A stretch of DNA of 33,099 bases from Planctomycetaceae bacterium (lineage in GTDB: Bacteria; Planctomycetota; Planctomycetia; Planctomycetales; Planctomycetaceae). Both the position numbers and the translations under genes were made by a program. This document shows positions 21,789 to 30,097 of this stretch, in pieces. The DNA lies in assembly GCA_028284885.1 (NCBI GenBank), contig JANQQW010000318.1, forward strand, positions 1-33,099, in the 5' to 3' direction. The first letter of the stretch is position 1, and the number at the start of each line of letters is the position of its first letter. The notes below the pieces were generated by a model. That model searched no databases, was not told where the DNA came from, and saw only the letters and a program-made list of their open reading frames with translations.

Positions 21789-23360
21789 ATGACCAAGGTT
21801 CGCACCCGATTCGCCCCCAGTCCGACCGGCTACATGCACATCGGCGGCATGCGGAGCGCCCTGTTCGCGTGGCTGTGGGCCCGGCACAACGGCGGCGAAT
21901 TCGTGCTCCGCATCGACGACACCGACCAGCAGCGAAACGTCGCCGAGGCGCTGCAGCCGATCCTCGACGCCTTTCGCTGGCTGGGGCTCGACTGGGACGA
22001 GGGGCCCGAAGTGGGCGGCCCGTACGAGCCCTACTTCCAGTCGCAGCGTGGGGCGATCTACGCGGAGGCTCTCCGGCGACTGCTCGAAGAGGGGAAGGCG
22101 TTTCGCGACTTCGACCCGCCGGAGGTCACGCAGTCCGACCGCGAGGCCGCCGAGAACGAGAAGCGGAACTACCTCAACGTCCGCCGTTCGCTCGAACTCT
22201 CCGACGACGAGGTCGCGACCAAGCTCGCCGCCGACGAGCCACACGTCGTCCGTCTGCTGATGCCCCGCGGCGAGGGCCGAGTGTTGAAGATCAACGACGC
22301 GATCCTGGGCGACGTCGAGTGGAACGTCAGCGAGATGCCGGACCCGGTCCTCGCCCGGAAGGACGGCTCGCCGCTCTACAACTTTGCCTCCGTCGTCGAC
22401 GACGCGGCGATGGAGATGACGCACGTCATCCGCGCTCAGGAGCATCTCTCCAACCTGCCGGTGCAGCACCTCATTCGTGAGTCGCTCGGCTACGACACTC
22501 CGGTCTACGCACACATTCCGTTCGTCACGGCACCCGGTTCGTCCAAGAAGCTGAGCAAGCGGGACGCGAACAAGTTGCGGAAGAACCCGGCGATGAAGCC
22601 GATGTTCGACGCGGCCGACGTCACCTTCCCGCTGTTGGGACTCGATGCGGACGGCGACGGCATGCACCCGGTCGCCGTCGCCTGGTACGAGGCGATGGGC
22701 TACCTGCCGGAGGCGGTCTTCAACTTCCTCGCCCGGCTCGGCTGGTCGCTCGACGGCGAGACCGAGATCATGAGCCGCGAGACGGTCGTCGAGAACTTCA
22801 CGCTCGACCGCGTGGTGAAGGCCCCGGCGGCCATCGACCCGGACAAGCTGAAGAGCTTTCAGCAGCACTGGACGGGCGAGCTCTCGCTCGAAGCGAAGAC
22901 GGAGGGCGTGCTCCCGTTCCTGACGAAGGCGGGCTACGTCGCCGAGCCGGTCACGGACGAGACCCGCGAACACGTCGCCCGTGTGCTGAAGGCGATGAAC
23001 GACCGACTCGTCGTCTTCTCGGACGTGCTCAAGTTCGACGAGTTCTTCGTCGCCGACGACCGGATGGAGTACGAGGAGAAGGCGTTCAGGAAGCGGGTCG
23101 CGAAGGAGGGGGCGGCCGACCGGCTGCGGGCGTTCCGTGACTCGCTCGCCACCGTCGAGCCGTTCGACGCCCTGACGACCGAGGAGGCGATGAAGTCGTG
23201 GTGCGAGTCGAACGACGTCAAGCTGGGCGACGTCATCCACGCGGTTCGCGTCGCGACGACCGGCAAGGGGCAGGGGGTCGGCATGTTCGACGCCCTCGCG
23301 ATCCTCGGCCGCGACCGCTGCCTCGCGCGAATCGACCGCACACTCGACCGCGTCGGCTGA
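21789..23360 (+). CDS. gltX: Glutamyl-tRNA synthetase
   Basis: The enzyme charges tRNA-Glu (and possibly tRNA-Gln) with glutamate. The 523-residue product starts at ATG 21789. The HIGH-like motif is PSPTGYMHIGG (residues 10-20), and the KMSKS-like motif is KKLSKRD near 253-259. LRIDDTDQQRN, VIRAQEHLSNLPVQH and the helical anticodon-binding C-terminus (from about 340) complete class I synthetase features. IDDTD replaces the common IEDTD. An insertion of about 35 residues (DANKLRKNPAMKPMFDAADV through HPVAVAWYEA) follows the KMSKS loop before GYLPEAVFNFLARLGWS, making the protein longer than usual. Whether it is discriminating or not cannot be told here. Confidence 0.95.
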   Translation: MTKVRTRFAPSPTGYMHIGGMRSALFAWLWARHNGGEFVLRIDDTDQQRNVAEALQPILDAFRWLGLDWDEGPEVGGPYEPYFQSQRGAIYAEALRRLLEEGKAFRDFDPPEVTQSDREAAENEKRNYLNVRRSLELSDDEVATKLAADEPHVVRLLMPRGEGRVLKINDAILGDVEWNVSEMPDPVLARKDGSPLYNFASVVDDAAMEMTHVIRAQEHLSNLPVQHLIRESLGYDTPVYAHIPFVTAPGSSKKLSKRDANKLRKNPAMKPMFDAADVTFPLLGLDADGDGMHPVAVAWYEAMGYLPEAVFNFLARLGWSLDGETEIMSRETVVENFTLDRVVKAPAAIDPDKLKSFQQHWTGELSLEAKTEGVLPFLTKAGYVAEPVTDETREHVARVLKAMNDRLVVFSDVLKFDEFFVADDRMEYEEKAFRKRVAKEGAADRLRAFRDSLATVEPFDALTTEEAMKSWCESNDVKLGDVIHAVRVATTGKGQGVGMFDALAILGRDRCLARIDRTLDRVG

Positions 23361-23370
23361 CGGCGTCGGC

Positions 23371-23399
23371 TTCGCCTCTACGGGGTTCCCCGCTATCAT
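23371..23399 (+). promoter_or_regulatory. Candidate promoter of the 62-residue membrane protein gene
   Basis: TTCGCC (23371-23376, three of six) and TATCAT (23394-23399, four of six) are 17 nt apart, like the pair before fabI. Transcription from about 23406 would give a 24-nt leader before ATG 23430. Confidence 0.38.
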
Positions 23400-23429
23400 C
23401 CCTGCGAACGTCCCTCCTGCAGCCGCCCC

Positions 23430-23618
23430 ATGCCCCCGAACCGCCCCGACAGTGAGCCGTCGCCGAAGCGATCGCCCCGTTGGATCGGCTCGGCCTTGGT
23501 CGGCACCGTGACGCTGGTGCTAGTGGGACTGCTGATCGCGTTCGTGACGCGGGCCGTTCAGCAGCCGCTCCCGGCCGACGAAGTCGGTCCGCTCTCACCA
23601 GCGGCCGAGACTCAGTGA
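23430..23618 (+). CDS. Tiny single-span membrane protein
   Basis: The 62-residue product starts at ATG 23430. A proline- and serine-rich N-terminus (MPPNRPDSEPSPKRSPR) precedes one hydrophobic helix (ALVGTVTLVLVGLLIAFVT, about 22-40), followed by a short hydrophilic tail. The positive residues before the helix suggest the tail faces outward. No family is recognised. The evidence is the clean hydrophobic segment and a candidate promoter; small size keeps confidence moderate. Confidence 0.5.
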   Translation: MPPNRPDSEPSPKRSPRWIGSALVGTVTLVLVGLLIAFVTRAVQQPLPADEVGPLSPAAETQ

Positions 23619-23639
23619 GTTTCGCGAGCGACCTCCCTG

Positions 23640-23668
23640 TTGCACGCCGGCGTTCCCGGTACTAACGT
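23640..23668 (+). promoter_or_regulatory. Candidate promoter of the hybrid histidine kinase gene
   Basis: TTGCAC (23640-23645) and TAACGT (23663-23668) lie 17 nt apart, each matching three of six consensus bases. A start near 23675 fits the GTG at 23692 as initiation codon. It is a weak match. Confidence 0.33.
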
Positions 23669-23691
23669 GAATCAACAGACGCGGTTCCGGC

Positions 23692-26600
23692 GTGTTCTCG
23701 TCGGAAATTTCGGCACGACGTCATTTCCGGGCTCCTCACTTGTCGCGTTCGACGCAGCCCCGTCGCGACGAATCGCCGGTCGAACGATTCCGACCGCTGC
23801 TCGAAGTCCATCCACACGCGGTCCTGCTGGTCGACGACCGGGGAACGGTCGTTCTCGCCAGCCGCGCTGCCGAGGAGATGCTGGACCATTCGGAGACCGC
23901 TCTCGTCGGCACGCCCGTGCGGGACTGCTTCGTCGAGGACGACGAGTTCGAGCGGTGCTTCGCCCAGACGGCCCGCGGCAACCGCACGGAACTCGCCGTT
24001 CAGAACGTCGACGTCGTCCGGTCGCAGGGCGAGGCACTCGTCGTCGACCTCGGTTTCCGCTGTCTGGAGTCGGACGGACGTCGGTACGTACTCGTCGCCC
24101 TCGCTGACGCTTCCGAGCGAACTCGGCAGGAGATCGCCCTTCGGGACGAGGAGGCCCGGTACCACTCGCTCGTCGAGGGGCTGCCGCTGAACGTCTTCTT
24201 CAAGGACCTGCACTGCCGGTTCACGTTCGCCAACGAGTCCTGCCTCCGGCTGATGGAGCGGAAGCTGGAGGAACTCGTCGGCAAGACGGACTTCGACCTG
24301 TTCCCGACGGAGCTCGCCGAGAAGTACCGTCGGGACGACGAGCGGATCGTCACCTCCGGCGAGGTCTTCGAGGACGTCGAGGAGTACGGGGACAACACGG
24401 GCGAGCGGCGGTACGTCCAGGTGCTGAAGGCCCCCGTCCGGAACGCCGAGGGGGACGTCGTCGGCATTCAGGGGATGTTCTGGGACGTGTCGCCGCGTAA
24501 GCGGGCCGAGCAGGCTTTGCTCGAGAGCGAGACCCGCAAGTCCGCAATTCTCGAGGCGGCGTTCGACGGCATCGTCATGGCCGGCGAGGACGCGACGATC
24601 GTCGAGTTCAACGAGGCCGCCGAACAGATCTTCGGCATCGACTCGGACACGGCGATCGGCAAGCACTTCCTCGACACGCTCTTCCCGCAGCGGACGCGGG
24701 ACGTGCTCCGTCCACTCGTCCGCGAGCTGCTCGCCGACGGGGACTCCGACGGGCGACGACTCGAGGTCGAGGCGGTCCGGTCGGACGGGACGGTGTTCGA
24801 CGTCGAGGTCTCGCTGCGGCGGATCCCGGTCGACGAACGCCCCGCGATCGTCGCGTTCCTCCGCGACGTCACCGAGCGACGGCGTGCCGAGGCGGCGCTC
24901 GAACGGGAGCGGTTCCTGCTCCACAGCCTGATGAACAACGTGCCGGACAACATCTACTTCAAGGACCGGGCCGGCACGTTTCTCCGCATAAACAAGGCGA
25001 AGGCCCGGCGGTCGGGGCTCGACAACCCGGACCAGGCAGTCGGCCTCTCGGACCACGACATCTTCCCGCCGGAGCACGCGGCCGCGGCCCAGGCGGACGA
25101 ACAGCAGGTGATGCAGTCCGGACAACCGATCGTTGGCAAGGAGGAACGCCTCCTCTGGCCCGACGGCCGGACGACCTGGTCCTCGACGACCAAGGTCCCG
25201 CTCCGCGACGAGTCGGGGGCGATCGTCGGCACGTTCGGCATCTCCCGCGACGTGACCGACCAGAAACGCGTTCAGGAGGCCCTCCGGGAAGCGAAGGAGG
25301 CCGCCGAGGCCGCCAACCGCGCCAAGAGCGACTTCCTCGCCAACACCAGCCACGAGATTCGTACGCCGATGAACGCCATCATCGGCATGACGCAACTGTT
25401 GCTCGCCGAGAACGGACTGGACGACCGGCAACGCGAGTACCTCGGAATCGTCGAGGACTCCGCCGAGTCGTTGCTGACCGTCATCAACCAGGTGCTCGAC
25501 TTCTCGAAGGTCGAGTCGGGACACGTCGACGTCGTCGAGGAGCCGTTCGACGTCCGGGACCTGTTCGGCGACGCCGTCCGGTCACTCGCGCTGCGTGGTC
25601 AACGAAAGGGGCTGGAGATCGCCTTCCACGTTGCCCCCGACGTGCCCGAGGCGCTCGTGACCGACACGACCAAACTCCGGCAGGTGGTCGTCAACCTCGT
25701 CGGCAACGCGGTCAAGTTCACCGACGAGGGCGAGGTCGTGGTCGACGTGGCGGTCGAGTCGCGGACCGCGGACGGCCGATTCGTGCTGAGGACCGCCGTC
25801 CGGGACACCGGCATCGGCATTCCGACCGAGCAGCTCGACAGCATCTTCGAGGCCTTCCACCAGGTCGACATGTCCTCGACGCGACGGTTCGGGGGAACCG
25901 GACTCGGCCTGTCGATCTCCGCGCAGCTGGTCGACCTGCTGGGCGGTCGGATCTGGGCGACGAGCGAAGTGGGCCGTGGCAGCGAGTTCAGGTTCACGCT
26001 CCCGCTCCGCGAGGCCACCCTCGAGAGCTCGCAGCCGCCTCCCGAGTCGTTGAGCGGGCTCCGCGTGCTCGTCGTCGACGACAACGCGACCAACCGGGCG
26101 ATCCTCGAGGAGATGCTTCGCAACTGGGGCATGTCTCCGCGGTGCGAGGAGGGGGCCGAGGGGGCACGGCTGGCGCTCCAGGAGGCGATCGACCTCGACC
26201 GCCGGATCGACCTCGTCCTGTCCGACGTGCAGATGCCCCACGAGGACGGCTTCGCACTTGCCGGCTACCTCCGTGGTCAGAGCATGCTGTCCGAGACGCC
26301 GATCATCCTGCTCACGTCCGGCGACCGACCCGAGGACGCTGCCCGGTGTCGCGAGCTGCGGATCAACCGGTACATCCGCAAGCCGGCGAAGACGTCCGAG
26401 CTGTTCAACGCGATTGCGACGGCCGTGAACGTCCCGCCGGTCGCCAAGGAACGAGCCGAGCGTGCCGACGAGCCCTCGCCGGGCACCCCGCTCCGCGTGC
26501 TCGTGGTGGAGGACAGCCTGCCGAACCGGAAGCTGGCCGTGGGACTGCTCGAACGTTGGGGGCACAGTTGGGCGACCGCCGAGCACGGCCAGGAGGCCCT

Positions 26601-27252
26601 CGACCGGGTCCGGGAGGACGGGCCGTTCGACGTCGTGCTGATGGACGTGCAGATGCCGTTGATGGACGGTCTCGAGGCGACGGCCGCCATTCGCGAACTC
26701 GAGGCCGGGACGGAGACGCACCTCCCGATCATCGCCATGACGGCCCACGCGATGGCCGAGGACCGCGACCGCTGCCTCGCCGCCGGCATGGACGGCTACG
26801 TCTCCAAGCCGATCCGACCGGCCGTTCTGCGAACGGCGATCGAGACCGTCACCGGATCGGGGCAGGAGGCCTCGAACGAGTCCCCCGAGACGACGTCGAG
26901 CGATGCCCCGGAGTCACTCGTCGACTGGGACGCCGCGATGGAGATCGTCGACGGCGACCGCGATCTGCTCGGCATCGTCCACGACGCGTTCCTCGAGGAA
27001 CTCGACGAGACTCTCGAACACGTCGCGAACTCGGCGGAGGAGGGCGACGCGGACGAACTCCGCCGCTGGAGTCACAAGCTGAAGGGGGCGTTCCGTAGCA
27101 TCGCGGCGAACGTCCTCGAGCGGGACGCCGCCGCGATGGAGAAGGCCGCGGGCGAGGGCAGCACGGACGACGCTGCGGACCGGGTGGCCGCCATCTCGCG
27201 GCGGATTCCGGCCCTGCGTCGACAGCTCGACGAGTTCCGCGGCAACGGTTGA
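23692..27252 (+). CDS. Hybrid sensor histidine kinase with four PAS, two receiver and one Hpt domain
   Basis: This 1186-residue phosphorelay protein starts at GTG 23692 (TTG 23740 is the alternative; neither has a good ribosome-binding site). PAS domains span about 33-145, 155-270, 280-400 and 405-525. The HisKA domain has His554 in FLANTSHEIRTPMN. The ATPase domain has NLVGNAVKFTDEG, DTGIGIP and GTGLGLSI. Two receivers follow, with phospho-acceptors Asp845 (LSDVQMP) and Asp985 (LMDVQMP). The C-terminal Hpt domain has His1128 in WSHKLKGAF. The layout matches the BarA/ArcB-like phosphorelay, but no transmembrane segment is visible, so it is probably cytoplasmic and senses an internal signal, perhaps redox state or a ligand. 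The convergent lipoprotein gene ends 4 nt away. Confidence 0.94.
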   Translation: MFSSEISARRHFRAPHLSRSTQPRRDESPVERFRPLLEVHPHAVLLVDDRGTVVLASRAAEEMLDHSETALVGTPVRDCFVEDDEFERCFAQTARGNRTELAVQNVDVVRSQGEALVVDLGFRCLESDGRRYVLVALADASERTRQEIALRDEEARYHSLVEGLPLNVFFKDLHCRFTFANESCLRLMERKLEELVGKTDFDLFPTELAEKYRRDDERIVTSGEVFEDVEEYGDNTGERRYVQVLKAPVRNAEGDVVGIQGMFWDVSPRKRAEQALLESETRKSAILEAAFDGIVMAGEDATIVEFNEAAEQIFGIDSDTAIGKHFLDTLFPQRTRDVLRPLVRELLADGDSDGRRLEVEAVRSDGTVFDVEVSLRRIPVDERPAIVAFLRDVTERRRAEAALERERFLLHSLMNNVPDNIYFKDRAGTFLRINKAKARRSGLDNPDQAVGLSDHDIFPPEHAAAAQADEQQVMQSGQPIVGKEERLLWPDGRTTWSSTTKVPLRDESGAIVGTFGISRDVTDQKRVQEALREAKEAAEAANRAKSDFLANTSHEIRTPMNAIIGMTQLLLAENGLDDRQREYLGIVEDSAESLLTVINQVLDFSKVESGHVDVVEEPFDVRDLFGDAVRSLALRGQRKGLEIAFHVAPDVPEALVTDTTKLRQVVVNLVGNAVKFTDEGEVVVDVAVESRTADGRFVLRTAVRDTGIGIPTEQLDSIFEAFHQVDMSSTRRFGGTGLGLSISAQLVDLLGGRIWATSEVGRGSEFRFTLPLREATLESSQPPPESLSGLRVLVVDDNATNRAILEEMLRNWGMSPRCEEGAEGARLALQEAIDLDRRIDLVLSDVQMPHEDGFALAGYLRGQSMLSETPIILLTSGDRPEDAARCRELRINRYIRKPAKTSELFNAIATAVNVPPVAKERAERADEPSPGTPLRVLVVEDSLPNRKLAVGLLERWGHSWATAEHGQEALDRVREDGPFDVVLMDVQMPLMDGLEATAAIRELEAGTETHLPIIAMTAHAMAEDRDRCLAAGMDGYVSKPIRPAVLRTAIETVTGSGQEASNESPETTSSDAPESLVDWDAAMEIVDGDRDLLGIVHDAFLEELDETLEHVANSAEEGDADELRRWSHKLKGAFRSIAANVLERDAAAMEKAAGEGSTDDAADRVAAISRRIPALRRQLDEFRGNG

Positions 27253-27256
27253 GCGG

Positions 27257-28228
27257 TCAGTTCGCCCCCGCCGGTGCCCCGGCCAGGCGAGTCGGGGACT
27301 CGGTCGCCGTGAACGCCGCCCAGACCGGGAGGTGGTCCGAGACCGCGATCGCCTCGTCGCGGGTCAGGCCGAACTCGGCCTCGAGGTCGAGCACCCCCCA
27401 GCGGCCCGTGTACTCGTCCGTGGCCGCTCCGTCGAAGACGAGGTTGTCGTAGGTCTTCGTGCGTCGGGTGTTCGTCGGCATTCCGGAGACCGCCCACGTC
27501 GCGTTCGGGATGCCGGCGAGCTCGCCGAACTTCGACTCGTCGGCGTTCAGGTCGCCCAGCACGATCACGTCGTCCTCGCTCGGGTCCGTCCGCAGCACGA
27601 AGCGGTACGCGTCGTCGAGCACGTCCACCTCCTCGTCGACCTCGTCGGGATCCGTGTGCACGTTGACGAGCGTGAACGTGAACGGGGCTCCGCCCTCGGC
27701 TCCGATCGTGCGGAAACGGGCGACGAACGGCTCGCGGTGCAGCCGGTCGTTCCGGTCCGGGATCGTGTAGGTCGAGTCGGGAACGAGTTCGATCCGCGTG
27801 GCGTCGTAGACGTACGCGTACTGCTCCTTGCTGACCGTCCGGCCGAGGCGCGGACCGATGACGTACTCGTACCGATGCCCGTCCTCGTTGACGAGATCGA
27901 CCAGCTGGCCGAGCACCGACTGGTCCTTCGAGCGAATCTCCTGGATGGCGACGACGTCGAACCGCCGCAGCGTCTTCGCGAGCACGTCCATCACCTCGGG
28001 CTTCCCGGCCTTCGACGTGCCGAAGACCTGGATGTTGAAGGACGCGATCAGGACGTCGCCGTCGCGGGTGGTGGGTGTCCCGGTCTCCGGGCCGGAGATG
28101 CTGGTCGTCGGCCCGCCGAGGTCGAACGTGAGTTCCTCGCAGCCGACGGCCGTCCACAGCAGCCCGGCGAGCATCACGGGGGCCAGCAGCCACTGCCAAC
28201 GCGTCCGGTTCTTCTTGTCGTTCGTCAC
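27257..28228 (-). CDS. Secreted DNase I-like endonuclease/phosphatase (lipoprotein)
   Basis: The 323-residue product starts at ATG 28228 on the minus strand. Residues 13-29 are hydrophobic and end at Cys30 in the imperfect lipobox AVGC, so a lipid-anchored exported protein is likely. The endonuclease/exonuclease/phosphatase fold follows: Asn65 in IASFNIQVFG, the metal Glu in VVAIQEIRS, the His in LVNVHTDPDEV, VIVLGDLNADE, and the catalytic His in AVSDHLPVWAAF. The order and spacing fit bacterial DNase I-like nucleases, though phosphodiesterases of other types share the fold. It could digest extracellular DNA for nutrients. It is the last gene of a reverse four-gene run, 41 nt after the HEAT gene. 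Confidence 0.9.
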   Translation of the reverse strand: MTNDKKNRTRWQWLLAPVMLAGLLWTAVGCEELTFDLGGPTTSISGPETGTPTTRDGDVLIASFNIQVFGTSKAGKPEVMDVLAKTLRRFDVVAIQEIRSKDQSVLGQLVDLVNEDGHRYEYVIGPRLGRTVSKEQYAYVYDATRIELVPDSTYTIPDRNDRLHREPFVARFRTIGAEGGAPFTFTLVNVHTDPDEVDEEVDVLDDAYRFVLRTDPSEDDVIVLGDLNADESKFGELAGIPNATWAVSGMPTNTRRTKTYDNLVFDGAATDEYTGRWGVLDLEAEFGLTRDEAIAVSDHLPVWAAFTATESPTRLAGAPAGAN

Positions 28229-28269
28229 GGGAACGCCTCCTTGCGTTCGAGGTCGAGGGGGTCTTGTCG

Positions 28270-28770
28270 TCAGCGGACTTGGTCGAGCGCTTTCGTCGCC
28301 AAGCGGGCGAGTCGTGGGTCGTCGTCCCGAGTCGCCCGTTCGAGGGCCGGGACCGCGGCGGCCGCGGCAGTGCCGATCCGGCCGAGTGCCCAGGCCGAAC
28401 GATGTCGGGTGTTCTGAACCGGCGACCCGAGACCCGCGGCGAGTGCGGGAACGGCTGGGGCGGCTTGGTCACCGAGACGGCCGAGCAGCGTGGCCGCCCA
28501 GTAGCCGACGTCCCCTTCGTCCGCGCTCAGCAACGCGGCGAGTCGGTCGACGTCCGAAGCGAGCGGATGTTCGATCGACTCGAGTGCGCCGACGAGGTGT
28601 TCCAGCAGGACCTCGTCGTCGGTCGCGGTCGCGCTCACGATCGCGATGGCCGCGGGAGCGGCGTCGGGGCCAAGTTGCAACAGTCGCTCGGCCGACGCGT
28701 GGCGGAGGGACTCGTCGTCGCTCGCCAGCCCGGCTGCGAGGTCTGCAAGGTCGGTGTGTGAAGTCGTCAT
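28270..28770 (-). CDS. Short HEAT-repeat protein
   Basis: The 166-residue protein starts at ATG 28770 on the minus strand. Three or four HEAT-like helical pairs are visible: LRHASAERLLQLGPDAAPAAIAIV, VLLEHLVGALESIEHP, VGYWAATLLGRLGDQAAPAVPALAAGL, and RHRSAWALGRIGTAAAAAVPALERA. There is no signal peptide, so it is presumably cytoplasmic and binds another protein. It sits between the GlmU-like gene (21-nt gap) and the DNase-like lipoprotein gene (41-nt gap). The partner is unknown. Confidence 0.82.
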   Translation of the reverse strand: MTTSHTDLADLAAGLASDDESLRHASAERLLQLGPDAAPAAIAIVSATATDDEVLLEHLVGALESIEHPLASDVDRLAALLSADEGDVGYWAATLLGRLGDQAAPAVPALAAGLGSPVQNTRHRSAWALGRIGTAAAAAVPALERATRDDDPRLARLATKALDQVR

Positions 28771-28791
28771 CGCTGTCTGCTCGGTGTCGTG

Positions 28792-30075
28792 TCAGCCGGC
28801 CCGCCCGGCCGTTGTGGAAGGACTCGGACGACCGGGCTTCCGCCGCAGCGCGCGAAGGCGGACGAGGCGTGTGCGGTCGAACGTGGCTCGCAGCAACTCC
28901 TCGGCGGCCGGCCCGAGCACGCGGCCTCTCCGACCGGCGGCCGTGCGGGCCGTTGCGACGACGCCGTCGAGGTCGCGGTTCTCGACGAGTTCTCCGCGAA
29001 GCAGCGACGTGAAGGAGGGAACGAACCTCGGCACGAGCCCGCTGTACGGGACGACGGTCGCCGCGACGCCGATCGAAGTGCCGGTGTTGAACAAGGTGCC
29101 GATCGCGGTCTTCGCGTGGTCGCCGACGAAGGTCCCGACCTTGGTCAGGCCGGTCTCGACCGGATCGCCGGCGAGCGGGACGCGGACCGGCCCGTAGTCG
29201 TTCCGCAGGTCGCTGTTGGTCGTGCCCGCACCGAGGTTGACCCACGGACAGACGTACGCGTGCCCGAGGAAGCCGTCGTGGTACTTGTTCACGTGGCCGT
29301 GCAGGATCGACTGTTCGACCTCGCCGCCGACGCGGCAGTTCGGACCGATCGTCGTCCCAGCGTGGATCTCCGCCCGCAGCAGTCGGGAGCCGGCGCCCAC
29401 GAAACTGGGCCCTTCGACGCGGGTGAACGACTGCAGCACGGCCCCCGCCTCTACGCGGACCGGACCCCGACGGACGTCGAGCACGACGCACGGTTCGACC
29501 ACGGCGTCGTCGTCGATCGAGACCCTTTCTCGTGGACCGATCACCTCGACCGGCACGCCGGGCGTGACGCGATCGTCCGCGGCGGCGTCTCGTTCGAGCT
29601 GTCGCGGATTCTCCTCGACGAGGTCCCACGGCCGGGCGAGCAGCACGCCGTCGAGTTCGACCGGGACGCGGCAGGAGACGATCTGCGTCAACTCGTCCGC
29701 CCAACGTCCACCGGCGAGTCGTTCGCCTTCGACGGCATCGACCGGCAGCAAGACGACCGTCTCGCCGGCCAGCCCGACCTCCGTCGGTCGGACGGCTGCG
29801 AGCGACTCGGGGTTCGCCAACCACCGACCGTTGACGAGCAACGTCGGCCCGAGCGCGAGCCAGTCCGTCCGGTTGACGACGAGGTCCGGGTACATCTCCC
29901 TGAGTGAGTCGGCGAGGTGCGGTCGGACGAATGCTCCCCACTCGACGTCGTGGAGGCGGGAACGGAGTCGCTCGAACTGGGACGTGCGCCCGCAGACCAG
30001 CTCGAAGACGGCGCGGAGGTGGACCAGCGGCCCGAAGTCCTCCGCCTCCGCGTCCTCGTAGAAGGCGATTCGCAC
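28792..30075 (-). CDS. GlmU-type sugar nucleotidyltransferase/acetyltransferase (TIGR03991-like)
   Basis: The 427-residue product starts at GTG 30075 on the minus strand. It matches the alternative GlmU family (TIGR03991): an N-terminal nucleotidyltransferase-like part beginning IAFYEDAEAEDFGPLVHLRAVFELVCG, different from standard GlmU, joined to a left-handed beta-helix from about residue 200 (hexapeptide repeats such as VEAGAVLQS, FVGAGSRL, TIGPNCRVGG, LGHAYVCPWVNLGAGTTNSDLRNDY). The last motif is characteristic. The family is thought to make UDP-N-acetylglucosamine for the envelope, acting on glucosamine-1-phosphate. The C-terminal 45 residues are Arg-rich and variable. It follows the Hpt-receiver gene after 22 nt in the same reverse run. 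Confidence 0.88.
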   Translation of the reverse strand: MRIAFYEDAEAEDFGPLVHLRAVFELVCGRTSQFERLRSRLHDVEWGAFVRPHLADSLREMYPDLVVNRTDWLALGPTLLVNGRWLANPESLAAVRPTEVGLAGETVVLLPVDAVEGERLAGGRWADELTQIVSCRVPVELDGVLLARPWDLVEENPRQLERDAAADDRVTPGVPVEVIGPRERVSIDDDAVVEPCVVLDVRRGPVRVEAGAVLQSFTRVEGPSFVGAGSRLLRAEIHAGTTIGPNCRVGGEVEQSILHGHVNKYHDGFLGHAYVCPWVNLGAGTTNSDLRNDYGPVRVPLAGDPVETGLTKVGTFVGDHAKTAIGTLFNTGTSIGVAATVVPYSGLVPRFVPSFTSLLRGELVENRDLDGVVATARTAAGRRGRVLGPAAEELLRATFDRTRLVRLRALRRKPGRPSPSTTAGRAG

Positions 30076-30097
30076 GACAACGGCCCCGGTCGAGAGT

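Noticed and set aside
23381-23392. CGGGG-TT-CCCCG inverted repeat after gltX as a terminator
   Set aside because: The 2-nt loop is too tight and no T run follows.
23662-25524. Long open frame (620 codons) antisense to the hybrid kinase gene
   Set aside because: It mirrors the kinase codons in GC-rich DNA, has no domain-like pattern, and the opposite strand carries unmistakable PAS and kinase motifs.
28469-29941. Reverse frame overlapping the GlmU-like gene in another register
   Set aside because: It is almost entirely Arg/Pro/Gly, while the overlapping frame gives clear hexapeptide repeats.
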